DNA of 64,000 nucleotides from Pseudomonas chlororaphis subsp. aurantiaca (GTDB taxonomy: Bacteria > Pseudomonadota > Gammaproteobacteria > Pseudomonadales > Pseudomonadaceae): contig NZ_CP059162.1 of assembly GCF_013466605.1 (NCBI RefSeq), positions 1,488,001 to 1,552,000 of the forward strand. The letters run 5' to 3'. Shown here piece by piece: positions 54,128-63,408 of this stretch. The notes under the pieces were generated by a model. It saw nothing but the letters and a program-made list of their open reading frames with translations, was not told the origin of the DNA and did no database searches. Numbering within the stretch: position 1 is the stretch's first letter; the number at the start of each line of letters is the position of its first letter. The position numbers were made by a program, and so were the translations under genes.

Positions 54128-54799
54128 ATGCGCGTGCTTCTCGTCGAAGACCACCTGCAGCTGGCTGAAAGTGTCGCCCAGGCGCTCAAGAGCACGGGTT
54201 TGACCGTGGATGTGCTGCACGATGGGGTCGCCGCGGACCTGGCCCTGGGCAGCGAGGATTACGCCATGGCGATCCTCGATGTGGGCCTGCCGCGCCTGGA
54301 TGGTTTCGAAGTGCTGGCGCGCCTGCGAGCGCGGGGCAAGAACCTGCCGGTGCTGATGCTGACCGCGCGCAGCGATGTGAAGGATCGGGTCCATGGCCTC
54401 AACCTGGGGGCGGACGACTACCTGGCCAAACCCTTCGAACTGACGGAGCTGGAAGCACGGGTCAAGGCCCTGCTGCGGCGCAGCGTGCTTGGTGGTGAGC
54501 GGGTGCAGCGCTGTGGAGTGCTGGCCTACGACCTCGATACCCGGCGCTTTACCCTCGGTGAAGAACTGCTGACGTTGACCTCCCGCGAGCAGGCGGTGCT
54601 CGAGGCGCTGATCGCCCGGCCGGGGCGGGTTATGAGCAAGGAGCAACTGGCTTCCCAGGTCTTCGGCTTGGATGAAGAGGCCAGCCCGGATGCCATCGAG
54701 ATCTATGTCCATCGCTTGCGCAAGAAACTCGACGGCCAGCCGGTGGCCATCGTTACCTTCCGGGGCCTCGGTTACTTGCTGGAAAGCCGCGATGCATAG
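54128..54799 (+). CDS. tctD: Two-component response regulator of tricarboxylate uptake
   Basis: 223 residues, OmpR/PhoB type. The receiver domain has the acidic VEDH pocket, phospho-acceptor Asp51 (ILDVGLP) and Lys101 (LAKPFE). The C-terminal winged helix includes LTLTSREQAVLEALIARPGRVMSKEQL and AIEIYVHRLRKKL. It is divergent from opdH across 236 bp and should activate opdH-tctCBA in the presence of tricarboxylates. It overlaps tctE by 8 bp. Confidence 0.93.
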   Translation: MRVLLVEDHLQLAESVAQALKSTGLTVDVLHDGVAADLALGSEDYAMAILDVGLPRLDGFEVLARLRARGKNLPVLMLTARSDVKDRVHGLNLGADDYLAKPFELTELEARVKALLRRSVLGGERVQRCGVLAYDLDTRRFTLGEELLTLTSREQAVLEALIARPGRVMSKEQLASQVFGLDEEASPDAIEIYVHRLRKKLDGQPVAIVTFRGLGYLLESRDA

Positions 54800-56177
54800 G
54801 CCCAGCAGCCTGCGCTGGCGCCTGTTGTGGAACCTGGCGCTGCTGCTGGTGGTACTGATGCTGGCCAGCGGCCTGAGTGCCTACTGGAACGGCCGCGAGG
54901 CCGCGGACACCGCCTACGACCGGACCCTGCTGGCCTCGGCCCGCACCATCGCCGCCGGCCTGTCCCAGCGCGACGGTGGCCTCAGCGCCAATGTGCCCTA
55001 TGTCGCCCTCGATACCTTCGCCTACGACAGCGCCGGGCGGATCTATTACCAGGTCAATGACATTCATCAGAAGCTGATTTCCGGCTACGAAAACCTGCCC
55101 GGTCCGCCGCCAGGCACGCCGCGCACCGACGATTACCCGGCGCTGGCGCGGTTCTACGATGCCACCTATCAAGGGCAGAATGTCCGAGTGGTGAGCCTGC
55201 TCAAGGCGGTCAGCGAGCCGAACATGAACGGTATGGCGGAGATTCGCGTGGCGGAGACCGACGAGGCGCGGGTTCGCATGGCGCGCAGCCTGATGGCCGA
55301 TACCCTGTTGCGCCTGGGCATGCTGGCCATGGGGGCCTTGTTGCTGGTGTGGTTCGCGGTCAGCGCCGCGTTGCGCCCGCTGGAGCGTTTGCGCACCGCG
55401 GTGGAAGAGCGCCAGCCCGATGATTTGCGCCCCTTGCCGCTGGTCGAGGTGCAACGCGAGCTGTGGCCACTGGTGCGGGCGCTCAACCATTTCACCGAGC
55501 GGCTGCGTGGGCAGTTCGAGCGCCAGGCGCAGTTCATCGCCGATGCCGCCCATGAATTGCGCACCCCGCTGGCAGCACTCAAGGCGCGCCTGGAACTGGG
55601 GCTGCGGGCATCGGAGCCCGAGACCTGGCGCAGCACCCTGGAAAGCGCCGCCCAGGGTACCGATCGCCTGACTCACCTGGCCAATCAACTGCTGTCCCTG
55701 GCGCGGATCGAAAACGGCGCCCGGGCGATTGCCGAGGGCGGCGCGCAATTGCTCGATCTCAGCCAGCTGGCTCGCGAACTGGGCATGGCCATGGCGCCCT
55801 TGGCTCACGCCCGGGGGATCGCCCTGGCCCTGGAAGCCGACGAGCCGGTCTGGCTGCGCGGCGAGCCGACCCTCTTGAACGAGCTGCTGAGCAACCTGGT
55901 GGACAATGCCCTGGCCCACACCAGGCCGGGCGGAAACGTGATCCTGCGGGTCAGCGCGCCGGCGGTGCTGGAGGTGGAGGACGACGGCCCGGGGATTCCC
56001 CAGGAAGACCGCGACCGGGTATTCGAGCGATTCTACCGGCGTAACTCCGATGTCGCGGGTTCCGGCCTGGGCCTGGCGATCGTCGGTGAAATCTGTCGCG
56101 CCCATCTGGCGCAAATCAGCCTGCACGACGGCGCGCAGGCGGGACTGAAGGTGCGGGTGAGTTTTAACGCAGGCTAG
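54792..56177 (+). CDS. tctE: Sensor histidine kinase of tricarboxylate uptake
   Basis: 461 residues from ATG 54792, inside the tctD stop region. A first membrane helix at about 13-33 and a second at about 175-195 enclose a periplasmic sensor domain. The H-box is DAAHELRTPLAAL with His254. The ATPase domain follows with N (NELLSNLVDNALAHT), G1 (VEDDGPGIP) and G2 (GSGLGLAIV) boxes. It senses extracellular tricarboxylates and phosphorylates TctD. Confidence 0.93.
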   Translation: MHRPSSLRWRLLWNLALLLVVLMLASGLSAYWNGREAADTAYDRTLLASARTIAAGLSQRDGGLSANVPYVALDTFAYDSAGRIYYQVNDIHQKLISGYENLPGPPPGTPRTDDYPALARFYDATYQGQNVRVVSLLKAVSEPNMNGMAEIRVAETDEARVRMARSLMADTLLRLGMLAMGALLLVWFAVSAALRPLERLRTAVEERQPDDLRPLPLVEVQRELWPLVRALNHFTERLRGQFERQAQFIADAAHELRTPLAALKARLELGLRASEPETWRSTLESAAQGTDRLTHLANQLLSLARIENGARAIAEGGAQLLDLSQLARELGMAMAPLAHARGIALALEADEPVWLRGEPTLLNELLSNLVDNALAHTRPGGNVILRVSAPAVLEVEDDGPGIPQEDRDRVFERFYRRNSDVAGSGLGLAIVGEICRAHLAQISLHDGAQAGLKVRVSFNAG

Positions 56178-56194
56178 AGGCTGGCGGTACAGGT

Positions 56195-57016
56195 TCAGTA
56201 GAACATTGACTGCGATTCGGCCAGATCGCTGCACATCACCTTGTTCTCGGGGTCGATCCCGAGCTTTTTGAAGGCCGGCACGCTGAGGATATCGATCTTC
56301 GCCAGCGGGTGGTTGGTGTCCTTGTGGCAATACAGGCTGGCGACCTGCACCAGGTCGACGTAATCCACACGTACGGACTGGCGCTTGAAGTCCAGGTACT
56401 GCCCCGGCAATTTGGCCAGCTGTTCCGGAAACTCCCAGACCTGTAGCAGCTTGTCGCCCAGTAACGGGTGGATGCGTTCGATCACGTGGTTGAGGCTGAC
56501 CGGGTCGGACAGCAGCTCATAGTGATCTTCCGCATAGGTCAGGATCGGCAGCACGCCGATCTGATGCACCAGTCCGCCAAGGGCGGCCTGGTCGGGTTTC
56601 AACTGGGTATGGCTGCGGCACAGGGCATAGCTGACGCCGGCCACTTCCAGGCTTTTGCGCCAGACGTCGTGCATTTTCTGCGCGATTACCTCCGAGCGGG
56701 CATGGAAAATCTGCTCCATGACCAGGCCGATGGCCAGGTTGCTGCTGTAATTGACACCCAGCCGGGTAATCGCGGTGTGCAGGTCGGTGACTTCCTGGGT
56801 GGCGCGCAGCAGCGGGCTGTTGACCACTTTGATCAGGCGCGCCGACAGCGCCGTATCACGGCCAATCACTTTGCTCAGGGTGCTGACGCTGATTTCCGGA
56901 TCTTCAGCGGCCCGGCGAATCTGCAGGGCCACTTCCGGTAATGTTGGCAGAACCAGGTCATCGTTATCGATGGCCTCAACCAAATCCTGTTGGACCTTTT
57001 CCGCCAGCTCACTCAT
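56195..57016 (-). CDS. HDOD domain protein
   Basis: 273 residues with an HDOD domain over about 20-215. Features include LPTLPEVALQIRRAAEDPEISVSTLSKVIGRDTALSARLIKVVNSP and GGLVHQIGVLPILTYAE in place of a metal-binding HD pair. HDOD proteins act in signal transduction, often with c-di-GMP or motility circuits, and lack catalysis. It is convergent with tctE and 37 bp downstream of ygfZ on the same strand. Confidence 0.9.
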   Translation of the reverse strand: MSELAEKVQQDLVEAIDNDDLVLPTLPEVALQIRRAAEDPEISVSTLSKVIGRDTALSARLIKVVNSPLLRATQEVTDLHTAITRLGVNYSSNLAIGLVMEQIFHARSEVIAQKMHDVWRKSLEVAGVSYALCRSHTQLKPDQAALGGLVHQIGVLPILTYAEDHYELLSDPVSLNHVIERIHPLLGDKLLQVWEFPEQLAKLPGQYLDFKRQSVRVDYVDLVQVASLYCHKDTNHPLAKIDILSVPAFKKLGIDPENKVMCSDLAESQSMFY

Positions 57017-57053
57017 TTCTGTTCTCTAGGGGTGTTGCAGGAAGTTGCGGCGA

Positions 57054-57995
57054 TCAGCGCTGGATTTCTCGATCGCGATCCAGCTGGTAAGGCAGGTCCA
57101 GCAGCTGCAGCCCGGGACCTTCAAGCGCGCCGAGATGGAGATTGCCATCCTCTGCGGCTTCGGCTTGCAGTACGGCCAGGAGTTCAATGTTTTGTTCGGC
57201 ACGCGCGGCGATCACCACTTCGCCGATGGAGCTGCCGTGGGTCGGGGAGAACAGCGGGGTGCCGGGTTCCGGCAGCTCTTCGACGTTCAGGGCCAGGCGG
57301 TACAGGCGGCGCTTGAGTTTGCCCAGGTACTGCATGCGGGCGACGATTTCCTGGCCGGTGTAGCAGCCTTTCTTGAAACTGACGCCGCCGATGGCCTGCA
57401 GATTGAGCATTTGCGGGATGAACAGCTCGCGGGTGGCCGGCATGACCTGGCCGATACCGGCGCGGATCTGGCCCAGCAACCATTGATTGAGATCGCCTTC
57501 GGGCAGTTGCGCGGTCAGCTTTTCGCGCAGGTCTTCAGCTTTATCTGCCGGGGCCCAGAGCTCGGCCCGGTCCGCTGAGGCACGAATGGCGATCAGGCCG
57601 TCGTTGCGGGCGACCGCGCCGTCTTCCGCCGGCAGTTCCAGCCCGAGGCCGGCCAGCAGCGCATCGGCGTTGCCCAGGCCGAAGCGTACCCACAGGGCGC
57701 TTTCATCACTGAGCTTGGCCTTGGAAAACACCGCGTATTTTTTCAGGTCCGCCAGTTGCGGCTCCAGCAGCTCGGTGGCCATGGCCAGCAGGCAGCCATC
57801 GCCTTCGAGCAGGATACGAAAGCTCGATTGCATGCGGCCTTTCTGGGTGCAACGAGCGCCCAGGCTGGATTGGCTATCGCTGAGGTAATTGAGGTTGCAG
57901 GTCAGCTGGCCCTGAAGGAACTTGCTGGCATCGGGGCCGCGGACGGCGAGAATGCCCTCGTGGGACAGTGAGCAGAAAAAAGCGGAATCAGCCAT
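57054..57995 (-). CDS. ygfZ: Folate-dependent Fe-S cluster assembly/repair protein YgfZ
   Basis: 313 residues, GcvT-like fold. The family signature KGCYTGQEIVARMQYLGKLKRRLY is present, with the essential Cys211. The folate-binding N-terminal region includes VRGPDASKFLQGQLTCNLNYL. YgfZ helps maintain certain Fe-S enzymes using tetrahydrofolate. It is divergent from sdhE, the conserved pseudomonad arrangement. Confidence 0.92.
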   Translation of the reverse strand: MADSAFFCSLSHEGILAVRGPDASKFLQGQLTCNLNYLSDSQSSLGARCTQKGRMQSSFRILLEGDGCLLAMATELLEPQLADLKKYAVFSKAKLSDESALWVRFGLGNADALLAGLGLELPAEDGAVARNDGLIAIRASADRAELWAPADKAEDLREKLTAQLPEGDLNQWLLGQIRAGIGQVMPATRELFIPQMLNLQAIGGVSFKKGCYTGQEIVARMQYLGKLKRRLYRLALNVEELPEPGTPLFSPTHGSSIGEVVIAARAEQNIELLAVLQAEAAEDGNLHLGALEGPGLQLLDLPYQLDRDREIQR

Positions 57996-58144
57996 GGGTC
58001 ATCGCAGGGTAAAAAGTCTGGCGAACATCATAAGGTGGTGCCCTTGAAATGGGTAGTTCACAAAGGATGGGTGGCGACCGACCAAAGCCGACTGTTCTGG
58101 CGTCCGTCGGGCTGTATACTTGCGCTCTATTTGAGGAGCGCTCC

Positions 58145-58399
58145 ATGGTCGAAGATGTTGAACTGAACCGCCTCTATTGGCACAGCCGCCGCGGCATGCT
58201 GGAACTGGACGTGTTGCTGGTGCCATTCGTGAAAGAAGTCTATCCGCATCTGAACGATGTTGACCGTGCCTGCTACGTCAGGCTGCTCGAATGCGAAGAC
58301 CAGGACATGTTCGGCTGGTTCATGGAACGCTCCGAATCCGAAGATCCCGAGCTGCAACGCATGGTCCGCATGATCCTGGATCGTGTCCAACCCAAGTAA
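58145..58399 (+). CDS. sdhE: Succinate dehydrogenase flavinylation factor SdhE
   Basis: 84 residues from ATG 58145. The diagnostic RGMLELD (RGxxE, residues 16-20) needed for FAD attachment and the [12 protein letters not shown] block are present. SdhE promotes covalent flavinylation of SdhA. Its 3' end overlaps the ygfX start by 17 bp, so the two are translated together. The GAGGAGC ribosome binding site is at 58134-58140. Confidence 0.93.
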   Translation: MVEDVELNRLYWHSRRGMLELDVLLVPFVKEVYPHLNDVDRACYVRLLECEDQDMFGWFMERSESEDPELQRMVRMILDRVQPK

Positions 58400-58835
58400 C
58401 ACCTTCGAATGCCGCTGGCAGCCTTCCAGGCAATTGCTGGCGGCCTATCTCCTGGCCCAGCTGTTCGCGCTGGGCGCCTTGCTGATGCTCGATATTCCGT
58501 TCTGGGCCCGTCTGCTCGGGGTTGTGTTGTGCCTGGGCCACGGAGTCTGGGCGTTGCCTCGGCGGATTCTGCTGAATCATCCCTCGGCTTTCAGCGGTCT
58601 GCGTCGCGATGCCGATGGCTGGCAATTGTGGTGCGCGGGGCAGGGCTGGCGGCCGGTGCAACTGTGCCCTGACAGCCTGGCGCTGCCGTTGCTGGTGGTG
58701 TTGCGTTTTCGCCTGCCGGGCGAGCGCTGGGTGAGGTCGGTCTGTGTGCCGCGGGATGCGCAGGCGGCCGATGTGCATCGGCGCCTGCGCGTGCGGCTCA
58801 AGTTCAGTCGCCGTAGGTGGGTGGCACCAGAATAG
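58383..58835 (+). CDS. ygfX: YgfX-like membrane protein
   Basis: 150 residues from GTG 58383. Two hydrophobic helices (about 18-38 and 41-58) are followed by a basic soluble tail ([26 protein letters not shown]). This is the pattern of the YgfX/CptA family always paired with SdhE. In E. coli it was described as a toxin-like partner affecting cell division proteins; in pseudomonads the role is unproven. Its last 32 bp overlap the end of nadB on the opposite strand. Confidence 0.85.
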   Translation: MSNPSNTFECRWQPSRQLLAAYLLAQLFALGALLMLDIPFWARLLGVVLCLGHGVWALPRRILLNHPSAFSGLRRDADGWQLWCAGQGWRPVQLCPDSLALPLLVVLRFRLPGERWVRSVCVPRDAQAADVHRRLRVRLKFSRRRWVAPE

Positions 58836-60420
58836 TGTCCAGTGCTTCGGGCAGCAGGTTCGGGTAGTCGAGAGTGTAATGCAGGCCACGGCTTTCCTTG
58901 CGCTCCATGGCCGAGCGAATCATCAGCTCGGCGACCTGGGCCAGGTTGCGCAACTCGATCAGGTCGCGGCTGACCTTGTAGTTGCTGTAGAACTCATCGA
59001 TTTCGTCCAGCAGCAGGCGCACCCGGTGCTGAGCCCGTTGCAGGCGCTTGTTGGTGCGCACGATGCCGACATAGTCCCACATGAATCGCCGCAGTTCGTC
59101 CCAGTTGTGCGCAATGATCACGTCCTCGTCGGAATCGGTGACCTGGCTGGCGTCCCAGGCGGGCAGGGCGATCGGAATGGCGATCTGCGGCAGTTGCTCG
59201 AGAATGTCGGCGGCCGCGGAACGGGCATAGACGAAGCATTCCAACAGCGAGTTGCTGGCCATGCGGTTGGCGCCGTGCAGGCCGGTGAAGCTGGTTTCGC
59301 CAATGGCATACAGGCCCGGAACGTCGGTGCGGCCCTGCTGGTCGACCATAACCCCGCCGCAGGTGTAGTGCGCGGCCGGTACCACCGGGATCGGCTGCTT
59401 GGTGATGTCGATGGAGAACTCCAGGCAGCGCTCGTACACGGTCGGGAAGTGGCTTTTGATAAAGGCTTCCGGCTTGTGGCTGATGTCCAGGTACACGCAA
59501 TCGATACCCAGGCGCTTCATTTCATGGTCGATGGCTCGGGCGACGATATCCCGCGGCGCCAGTTCGGCACGCGGGTCGAAGCGCGGCATGAAGCGTTCGC
59601 CGTTGGGCAGCTTCAGGTGCGCGCCCTCGCCGCGCAGGGCTTCGGTGATCAGGAAGCTCTTGGCCTGCGGATGGTAGAGGCAGGTCGGGTGGAACTGGTT
59701 GAACTCCAGGTTGGCCACCCGGCAGCCCGAACGCCAGGCCATGGCGATGCCATCGCCACAGGCGCCATCGGGGTTGCTGGTATAGAGATAGACCTTGGCG
59801 GCACCGCCGGAAGCGAGGATGACAAAGCGCGCACCGTAGGTGTCGACTTCACCGGTGGCGCGGTTGAGTACATAGGCGCCGAGGCAGCGATCGCCTTCCA
59901 GCCCCAGGCGTTTTTCGGTAATCAGATCGACGGCGACCCGCTGTTCCAGCAGTTCGATGTTCGAGCGTTGCCGGGCCTGGTCCAGCAATGTCGTGAAGAT
60001 GGCCGCGCCGGTGGCGTCGGCGGCATGGATGATGCGGCGATGGCTGTGGCCGCCTTCGCGGGTCAGGTGGAATTCGAAACCACGGTCTTCATTGCCCGAT
60101 TGTTCGTCACGGGTGAAGGGCACGCCCTGATCGATCAGCCACTGAATGGCCTCGCGGCTATGCTCGACGGTAAACCGTACCGCGTCTTCGTGGCACAGGC
60201 CGCCGCCGGCATTGAGGGTGTCGTCGACGTGGGATTCGACGGTATCGGTGTCGTCCAGCACCGCTGCGACGCCACCCTGAGCCCAATAAGTCGAGCCATT
60301 GGCGAGATCGCCCTTGCTCAATACGGCAATGCGCAGATGACCGGGCAAGGTCAGCGCAAGGCTCAAACCGGCAGCGCCGCTGCCTATCACCAGAACATCA
60401 TGTTGAAACTGTTGGCTCAT
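58804..60420 (-). CDS. nadB: L-aspartate oxidase
   Basis: 538 residues from ATG 60420; the longer in-frame region upstream carries no conserved content. The FAD motif [15 protein letters not shown] is near the N-terminus. [12 protein letters not shown] and the HTRE-type [17 protein letters not shown] are the fumarate-reductase/NadB flavoprotein blocks. [20 protein letters not shown] is the C-terminal FAD block. It oxidises L-aspartate to iminoaspartate, the first step of NAD synthesis with NadA. It sits beside algU, as in other Pseudomonas. Confidence 0.95.
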   Translation of the reverse strand: MSQQFQHDVLVIGSGAAGLSLALTLPGHLRIAVLSKGDLANGSTYWAQGGVAAVLDDTDTVESHVDDTLNAGGGLCHEDAVRFTVEHSREAIQWLIDQGVPFTRDEQSGNEDRGFEFHLTREGGHSHRRIIHAADATGAAIFTTLLDQARQRSNIELLEQRVAVDLITEKRLGLEGDRCLGAYVLNRATGEVDTYGARFVILASGGAAKVYLYTSNPDGACGDGIAMAWRSGCRVANLEFNQFHPTCLYHPQAKSFLITEALRGEGAHLKLPNGERFMPRFDPRAELAPRDIVARAIDHEMKRLGIDCVYLDISHKPEAFIKSHFPTVYERCLEFSIDITKQPIPVVPAAHYTCGGVMVDQQGRTDVPGLYAIGETSFTGLHGANRMASNSLLECFVYARSAAADILEQLPQIAIPIALPAWDASQVTDSDEDVIIAHNWDELRRFMWDYVGIVRTNKRLQRAQHRVRLLLDEIDEFYSNYKVSRDLIELRNLAQVAELMIRSAMERKESRGLHYTLDYPNLLPEALDTILVPPTYGD

Positions 60421-60710
60421 TGGAAGATTCCGCTCAAAAGCGACCCGGGTCGGGGTTGGCGCAAGACGCCTGGATCGGCGAGTCAAAGCAGCCATGCAGC
60501 CCACTAGTATATAGAGGGGGGGATCGGCACAATAGCGGTGCCTGCGTGGCATTATGAAATTATGGGCGCGGGAAAGGCGGTGTTGCGAGGCAGTGATGGG
60601 TGGCTCGATTTTTCCGTCAAGTCGGGGAGCTGGCGACTGTATCGAAGATGTAGCAACCTTTTTCTCTTCATGGTTACACAATGTTCGCTCTGCAAGGCTA
60701 TAAAGATTGG

Positions 60711-60738
60711 GAACTTTTGACACGGCCCCAAACTCAAT
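60711..60738 (+). promoter_or_regulatory. Candidate distal AlgU (sigma-22) promoter of algU
   Basis: GAACTT at 60711-60716, 17-nt spacer, TCAAT at 60734-60738. It has a perfect -35 element but a weaker match to the TCTGA -10 element. It lies 250 bp upstream of the algU start, comparable to the outer AlgU-dependent promoter of P. aeruginosa algU. Confidence 0.6.
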
Positions 60739-60904
60739 AGAAGGTTGCCTGATAGAAGGGACAGCGTCGGTTTTTATGCAGGACTTGTGTTGTGGTCATG
60801 CAACTCAATTCGACGACAGGATTATTCGCGCAGCCGGCCTTGCCCGCGCTGCGTTTTTCGTGCGTGCCAAATCAGAGCCCGCAGGAAACTTGCTTGGAGG
60901 GGGA

Positions 60905-60931
60905 GAACTTTTGCGAAAAGCCCGAGTCTAT
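60905..60931 (+). promoter_or_regulatory. Proximal AlgU (sigma-22) promoter of algU
   Basis: GAACTT at 60905-60910, 16-nt spacer, TCTAT at 60927-60931. It is close to the GAACTT-N16/17-TCTGA consensus and about 60 bp before the algU start codon. It indicates positive autoregulation. Confidence 0.75.
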
Positions 60932-60990
60932 GTTTGCAAGCCTGATCGTTTAGTTATGCAAGCCTCCTCCGAGCTTATCGAGGAGTGTTC

Positions 60991-61572
60991 ATGCTAACCC
61001 AGGAAGAGGATCAGCAGCTGGTCGAGCGCGTTCAGCGCGGCGACAAGCGAGCTTTCGATCTGCTAGTGCTGAAATACCAGCACAAAATTCTCGGGTTGAT
61101 CGTGCGTTTTGTGCACGACACCCATGAAGCCCAGGATGTTGCACAAGAAGCCTTTATCAAGGCTTACCGTGCGCTTGGTAATTTCCGCGGTGACAGTGCG
61201 TTTTATACGTGGCTGTATCGTATCGCCATCAACACGGCGAAAAACTATCTGGTTTCACGCGGTCGCCGGCCGCCGGATAGCGATGTCAGTTCCGAGGATG
61301 CGGAGTTCTACGATGGCGATCATGGCCTCAAGGATCTCGAATCGCCGGAGCGCGCATTGCTGCGGGATGAGATCGAAGGCACCGTCCATCGAACCATTCA
61401 GCAACTGCCAGAAGATTTGCGTACGGCTTTAACTTTACGTGAATTCGATGGTCTGAGTTACGAGGACATTGCCAGCGTCATGCAATGTCCGGTGGGTACC
61501 GTGCGCTCCCGGATTTTCCGCGCTCGGGAAGCCATCGATAAAGCCCTGCAGCCGTTGTTGCAGGAAACCTGA
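60991..61572 (+). CDS. algU: ECF sigma factor AlgU (RpoE / sigma-22)
   Basis: 193 residues from ATG 60991; GTG 60985 two codons earlier is less likely. The sequence is near-identical in layout to Pseudomonas AlgU: DQQLVERVQRGDKRAFDLLV, YKAYRALGNFRGDS-like region 2 (FIKAYRALGNFRGDSAFYTW), and region 4 DGLSYEDIASVMQCPVGTVR. It controls alginate, envelope-stress and osmotic-stress genes. It is held at the membrane by MucA and freed by regulated proteolysis. It is first gene of algU-mucA-mucB-mucD with two AlgU-type promoters upstream. Confidence 0.97.
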   Translation: MLTQEEDQQLVERVQRGDKRAFDLLVLKYQHKILGLIVRFVHDTHEAQDVAQEAFIKAYRALGNFRGDSAFYTWLYRIAINTAKNYLVSRGRRPPDSDVSSEDAEFYDGDHGLKDLESPERALLRDEIEGTVHRTIQQLPEDLRTALTLREFDGLSYEDIASVMQCPVGTVRSRIFRAREAIDKALQPLLQET

Positions 61573-61603
61573 GACAGCGGCGACAGCCAAGAGAGGAACC
61601 GCC

Positions 61604-62191
61604 ATGAGTCGTGAAGCCCTGCAGGAATCGCTGTCCGCGGTGATGGATAACGAAGCGGACGAACTGGAATTGCGTCGGGTATTGAATGCCGTCGACGAAG
61701 TGGAAACCCGTGAGACCTGGGCTCGTTACCAGATCGCCCGGGCGGCCATGCACAAGGAATTGCTGCTTCCGCGTCTGGACATCGCCGCGGCCGTTTCTGC
61801 TGCGCTGGCTGACGAAGCCGTACCGGCCAAGGCCACTCGTGGTCCATGGCGCAGCCTGGGTCGCCTGGCTGTTGCCGCTTCGGTGACCGTTGCCGTGCTG
61901 GCGGGTGTTCGCCTATACAACCAGGACGAGATCGCTGGTGTCGAACTGGCGCAGCAATCGAACCAGCCAACCCTGGCCGCTCCTCAAGTAAAAGGCCCAG
62001 CTGTATTGGCCGGCTACAATGAGAGTTCGGAAGCCACAGGCCCTATGGCCAGCGGCGTATTGCAAGGTCAGCCAGGCTGGCACGATCAGCGTCTGCCAAG
62101 CTACCTGCGTCAGCATGCTCAACAAGCTGCACTGAAGGGCACTGAAAGCGCTCTGCCTTATGCTCGTGCGGCGAGCCTGGAAAACCGTTAA
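61604..62191 (+). CDS. mucA: Anti-sigma factor MucA
   Basis: 195 residues, full length, with no truncation of the kind that causes mucoidy. The cytoplasmic AlgU-binding part is 1-80 (MSREALQESLSAVMDNEADE, RETWARYQIARAAMH). A membrane helix lies at about 85-103, followed by the periplasmic tail bound by MucB and ending LPYARAASLENR. Its cleavage by AlgW and MucP-type proteases frees AlgU. It lies 31 bp after algU. Confidence 0.96.
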   Translation: MSREALQESLSAVMDNEADELELRRVLNAVDEVETRETWARYQIARAAMHKELLLPRLDIAAAVSAALADEAVPAKATRGPWRSLGRLAVAASVTVAVLAGVRLYNQDEIAGVELAQQSNQPTLAAPQVKGPAVLAGYNESSEATGPMASGVLQGQPGWHDQRLPSYLRQHAQQAALKGTESALPYARAASLENR

Positions 62192-62199
62192 GGAGGATC

Positions 62200-63162
62200 A
62201 TGCGCGCCATCCCTCTACTCTCGCTTCTGCTCAGTGGCTGGTTCATTGTTCCAGCCCACGCCGACGAAGCTCAGGATTGGTTGAAACGTCTTGGGCAAGC
62301 CGAACAGCAGCAAAGCTTCCAGGGTACTTTCGTCTACGAGCGTAACGGTAGTTTTTCTACCCATAACATCTGGCATCGCGTCCAGGATGGCCAGGTCCGC
62401 GAGCGGTTGATTCAGCTCGACGGTTCCGCTCAAGAGGTTGTGCGTGTTGATGGGCGTACCCAATGTGTCAGCGGTACGCTGGTGGCTGGACTGGGGGATG
62501 CCCCCAACGCTTCGGCCCACTCACTCGATCCAGAAAAGCTCAAGAATTGGTACGACCTTGCCGTCATCGGCAAGTCGCGTGTGGCTGGGCGTGCAGCGGT
62601 CATTGTTTCCCTGACCCCGCGGGACCAGCACCGTTATGGTTTTGAATTGCATCTGGACCGCGAAACGGGCCTACCGCTGAAATCGTTGCTATTGAACGAT
62701 AAGGGGCAGTTGCTCGAGCGCTTCCAGTTCACTCGCCTGGATACGGCGGATGTGCCGAAGGACAGCGAGTTGCAGGCCAGCGCCGAATGCAAGGCTGTGG
62801 CCCTGGACAGCGACAAGGCTTCCGCGGTGAAGGCTGCGCAGGCCTGGCATTCCGACTGGTTGCCACCAGGCTTCGAGTTGACCAGCAGCAGTGCGCGCAA
62901 GGATCCCGAGACCAAGGCCATGGTCAACAGCCTGATGTATGACGATGGCCTGGCCCGCTTCTCGGTGTTCCTCGAGCCGCTCAATGGTGCGACGGTGACC
63001 GACACCCGTACTCAACTGGGCCCGACCGTGGCGGTATCCCGGCGCCTGACCACGCCTGAAGGCGAAATGATGGTAACGGTGGTGGGTGAGATCCCTATCG
63101 GCACCGCCGAACGGATCGCCTTGTCGATGCGTACCGACGCCGCTGCGCCCAAGGCGCAGTGA
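62200..63162 (+). CDS. mucB: Periplasmic AlgU regulator MucB
   Basis: 320 residues with a signal peptide of about 21 residues (ending AHA). The N-terminal lipoprotein-like domain starts EAQDWLKRLGQAEQQQSFQGTFVYERNGS, and the C-terminal MucB/RseB domain ends ERIALSMRTDAAAP. MucB binds the MucA tail, shields it from AlgW and responds to lipopolysaccharide and misfolded proteins. It is 8 bp after mucA, so coupled. Confidence 0.95.
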   Translation: MRAIPLLSLLLSGWFIVPAHADEAQDWLKRLGQAEQQQSFQGTFVYERNGSFSTHNIWHRVQDGQVRERLIQLDGSAQEVVRVDGRTQCVSGTLVAGLGDAPNASAHSLDPEKLKNWYDLAVIGKSRVAGRAAVIVSLTPRDQHRYGFELHLDRETGLPLKSLLLNDKGQLLERFQFTRLDTADVPKDSELQASAECKAVALDSDKASAVKAAQAWHSDWLPPGFELTSSSARKDPETKAMVNSLMYDDGLARFSVFLEPLNGATVTDTRTQLGPTVAVSRRLTTPEGEMMVTVVGEIPIGTAERIALSMRTDAAAPKAQ

Positions 63163-63408
63163 GTACAGCCCCAGGTGTTCATCGAGCGTTAATGTTGGTT
63201 GTGTAAGAGGTCTGCAATGCCAGCTCTGCAATCGAGATATCTAAATGTTCGGTGAACATTTTCATTTGCAAAACCCCCTGTTTTTTCTTATAGGTCAGAG
63301 CCACTAGGTTCTGGCCTTGTTTGTCGTTTCCGGGACAAAATTACTGCGCGAGTCGCCTGGTATTTCTTGTCCCTATCGCTTAACCACGCTCGTTGTAATG
63401 GGAGCCGT

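Larger units (their letters stand above)
60421..60990. other. 570-bp nadB-algU intergenic regulatory region
   Basis: Holds the two AlgU-type promoters listed separately and the nadB promoter (TAGTATAT near 60507 is a possible -10 region). The lower G+C and multiple promoters are as expected upstream of algU. Short open frames here lack ribosome binding sites and recognisable content. Confidence 0.7.

Noticed and set aside
60707..60997. Possible small gene between nadB and algU
   Set aside because: It overlaps both AlgU-type promoters and the algU start, has no ribosome binding site and no recognisable content.
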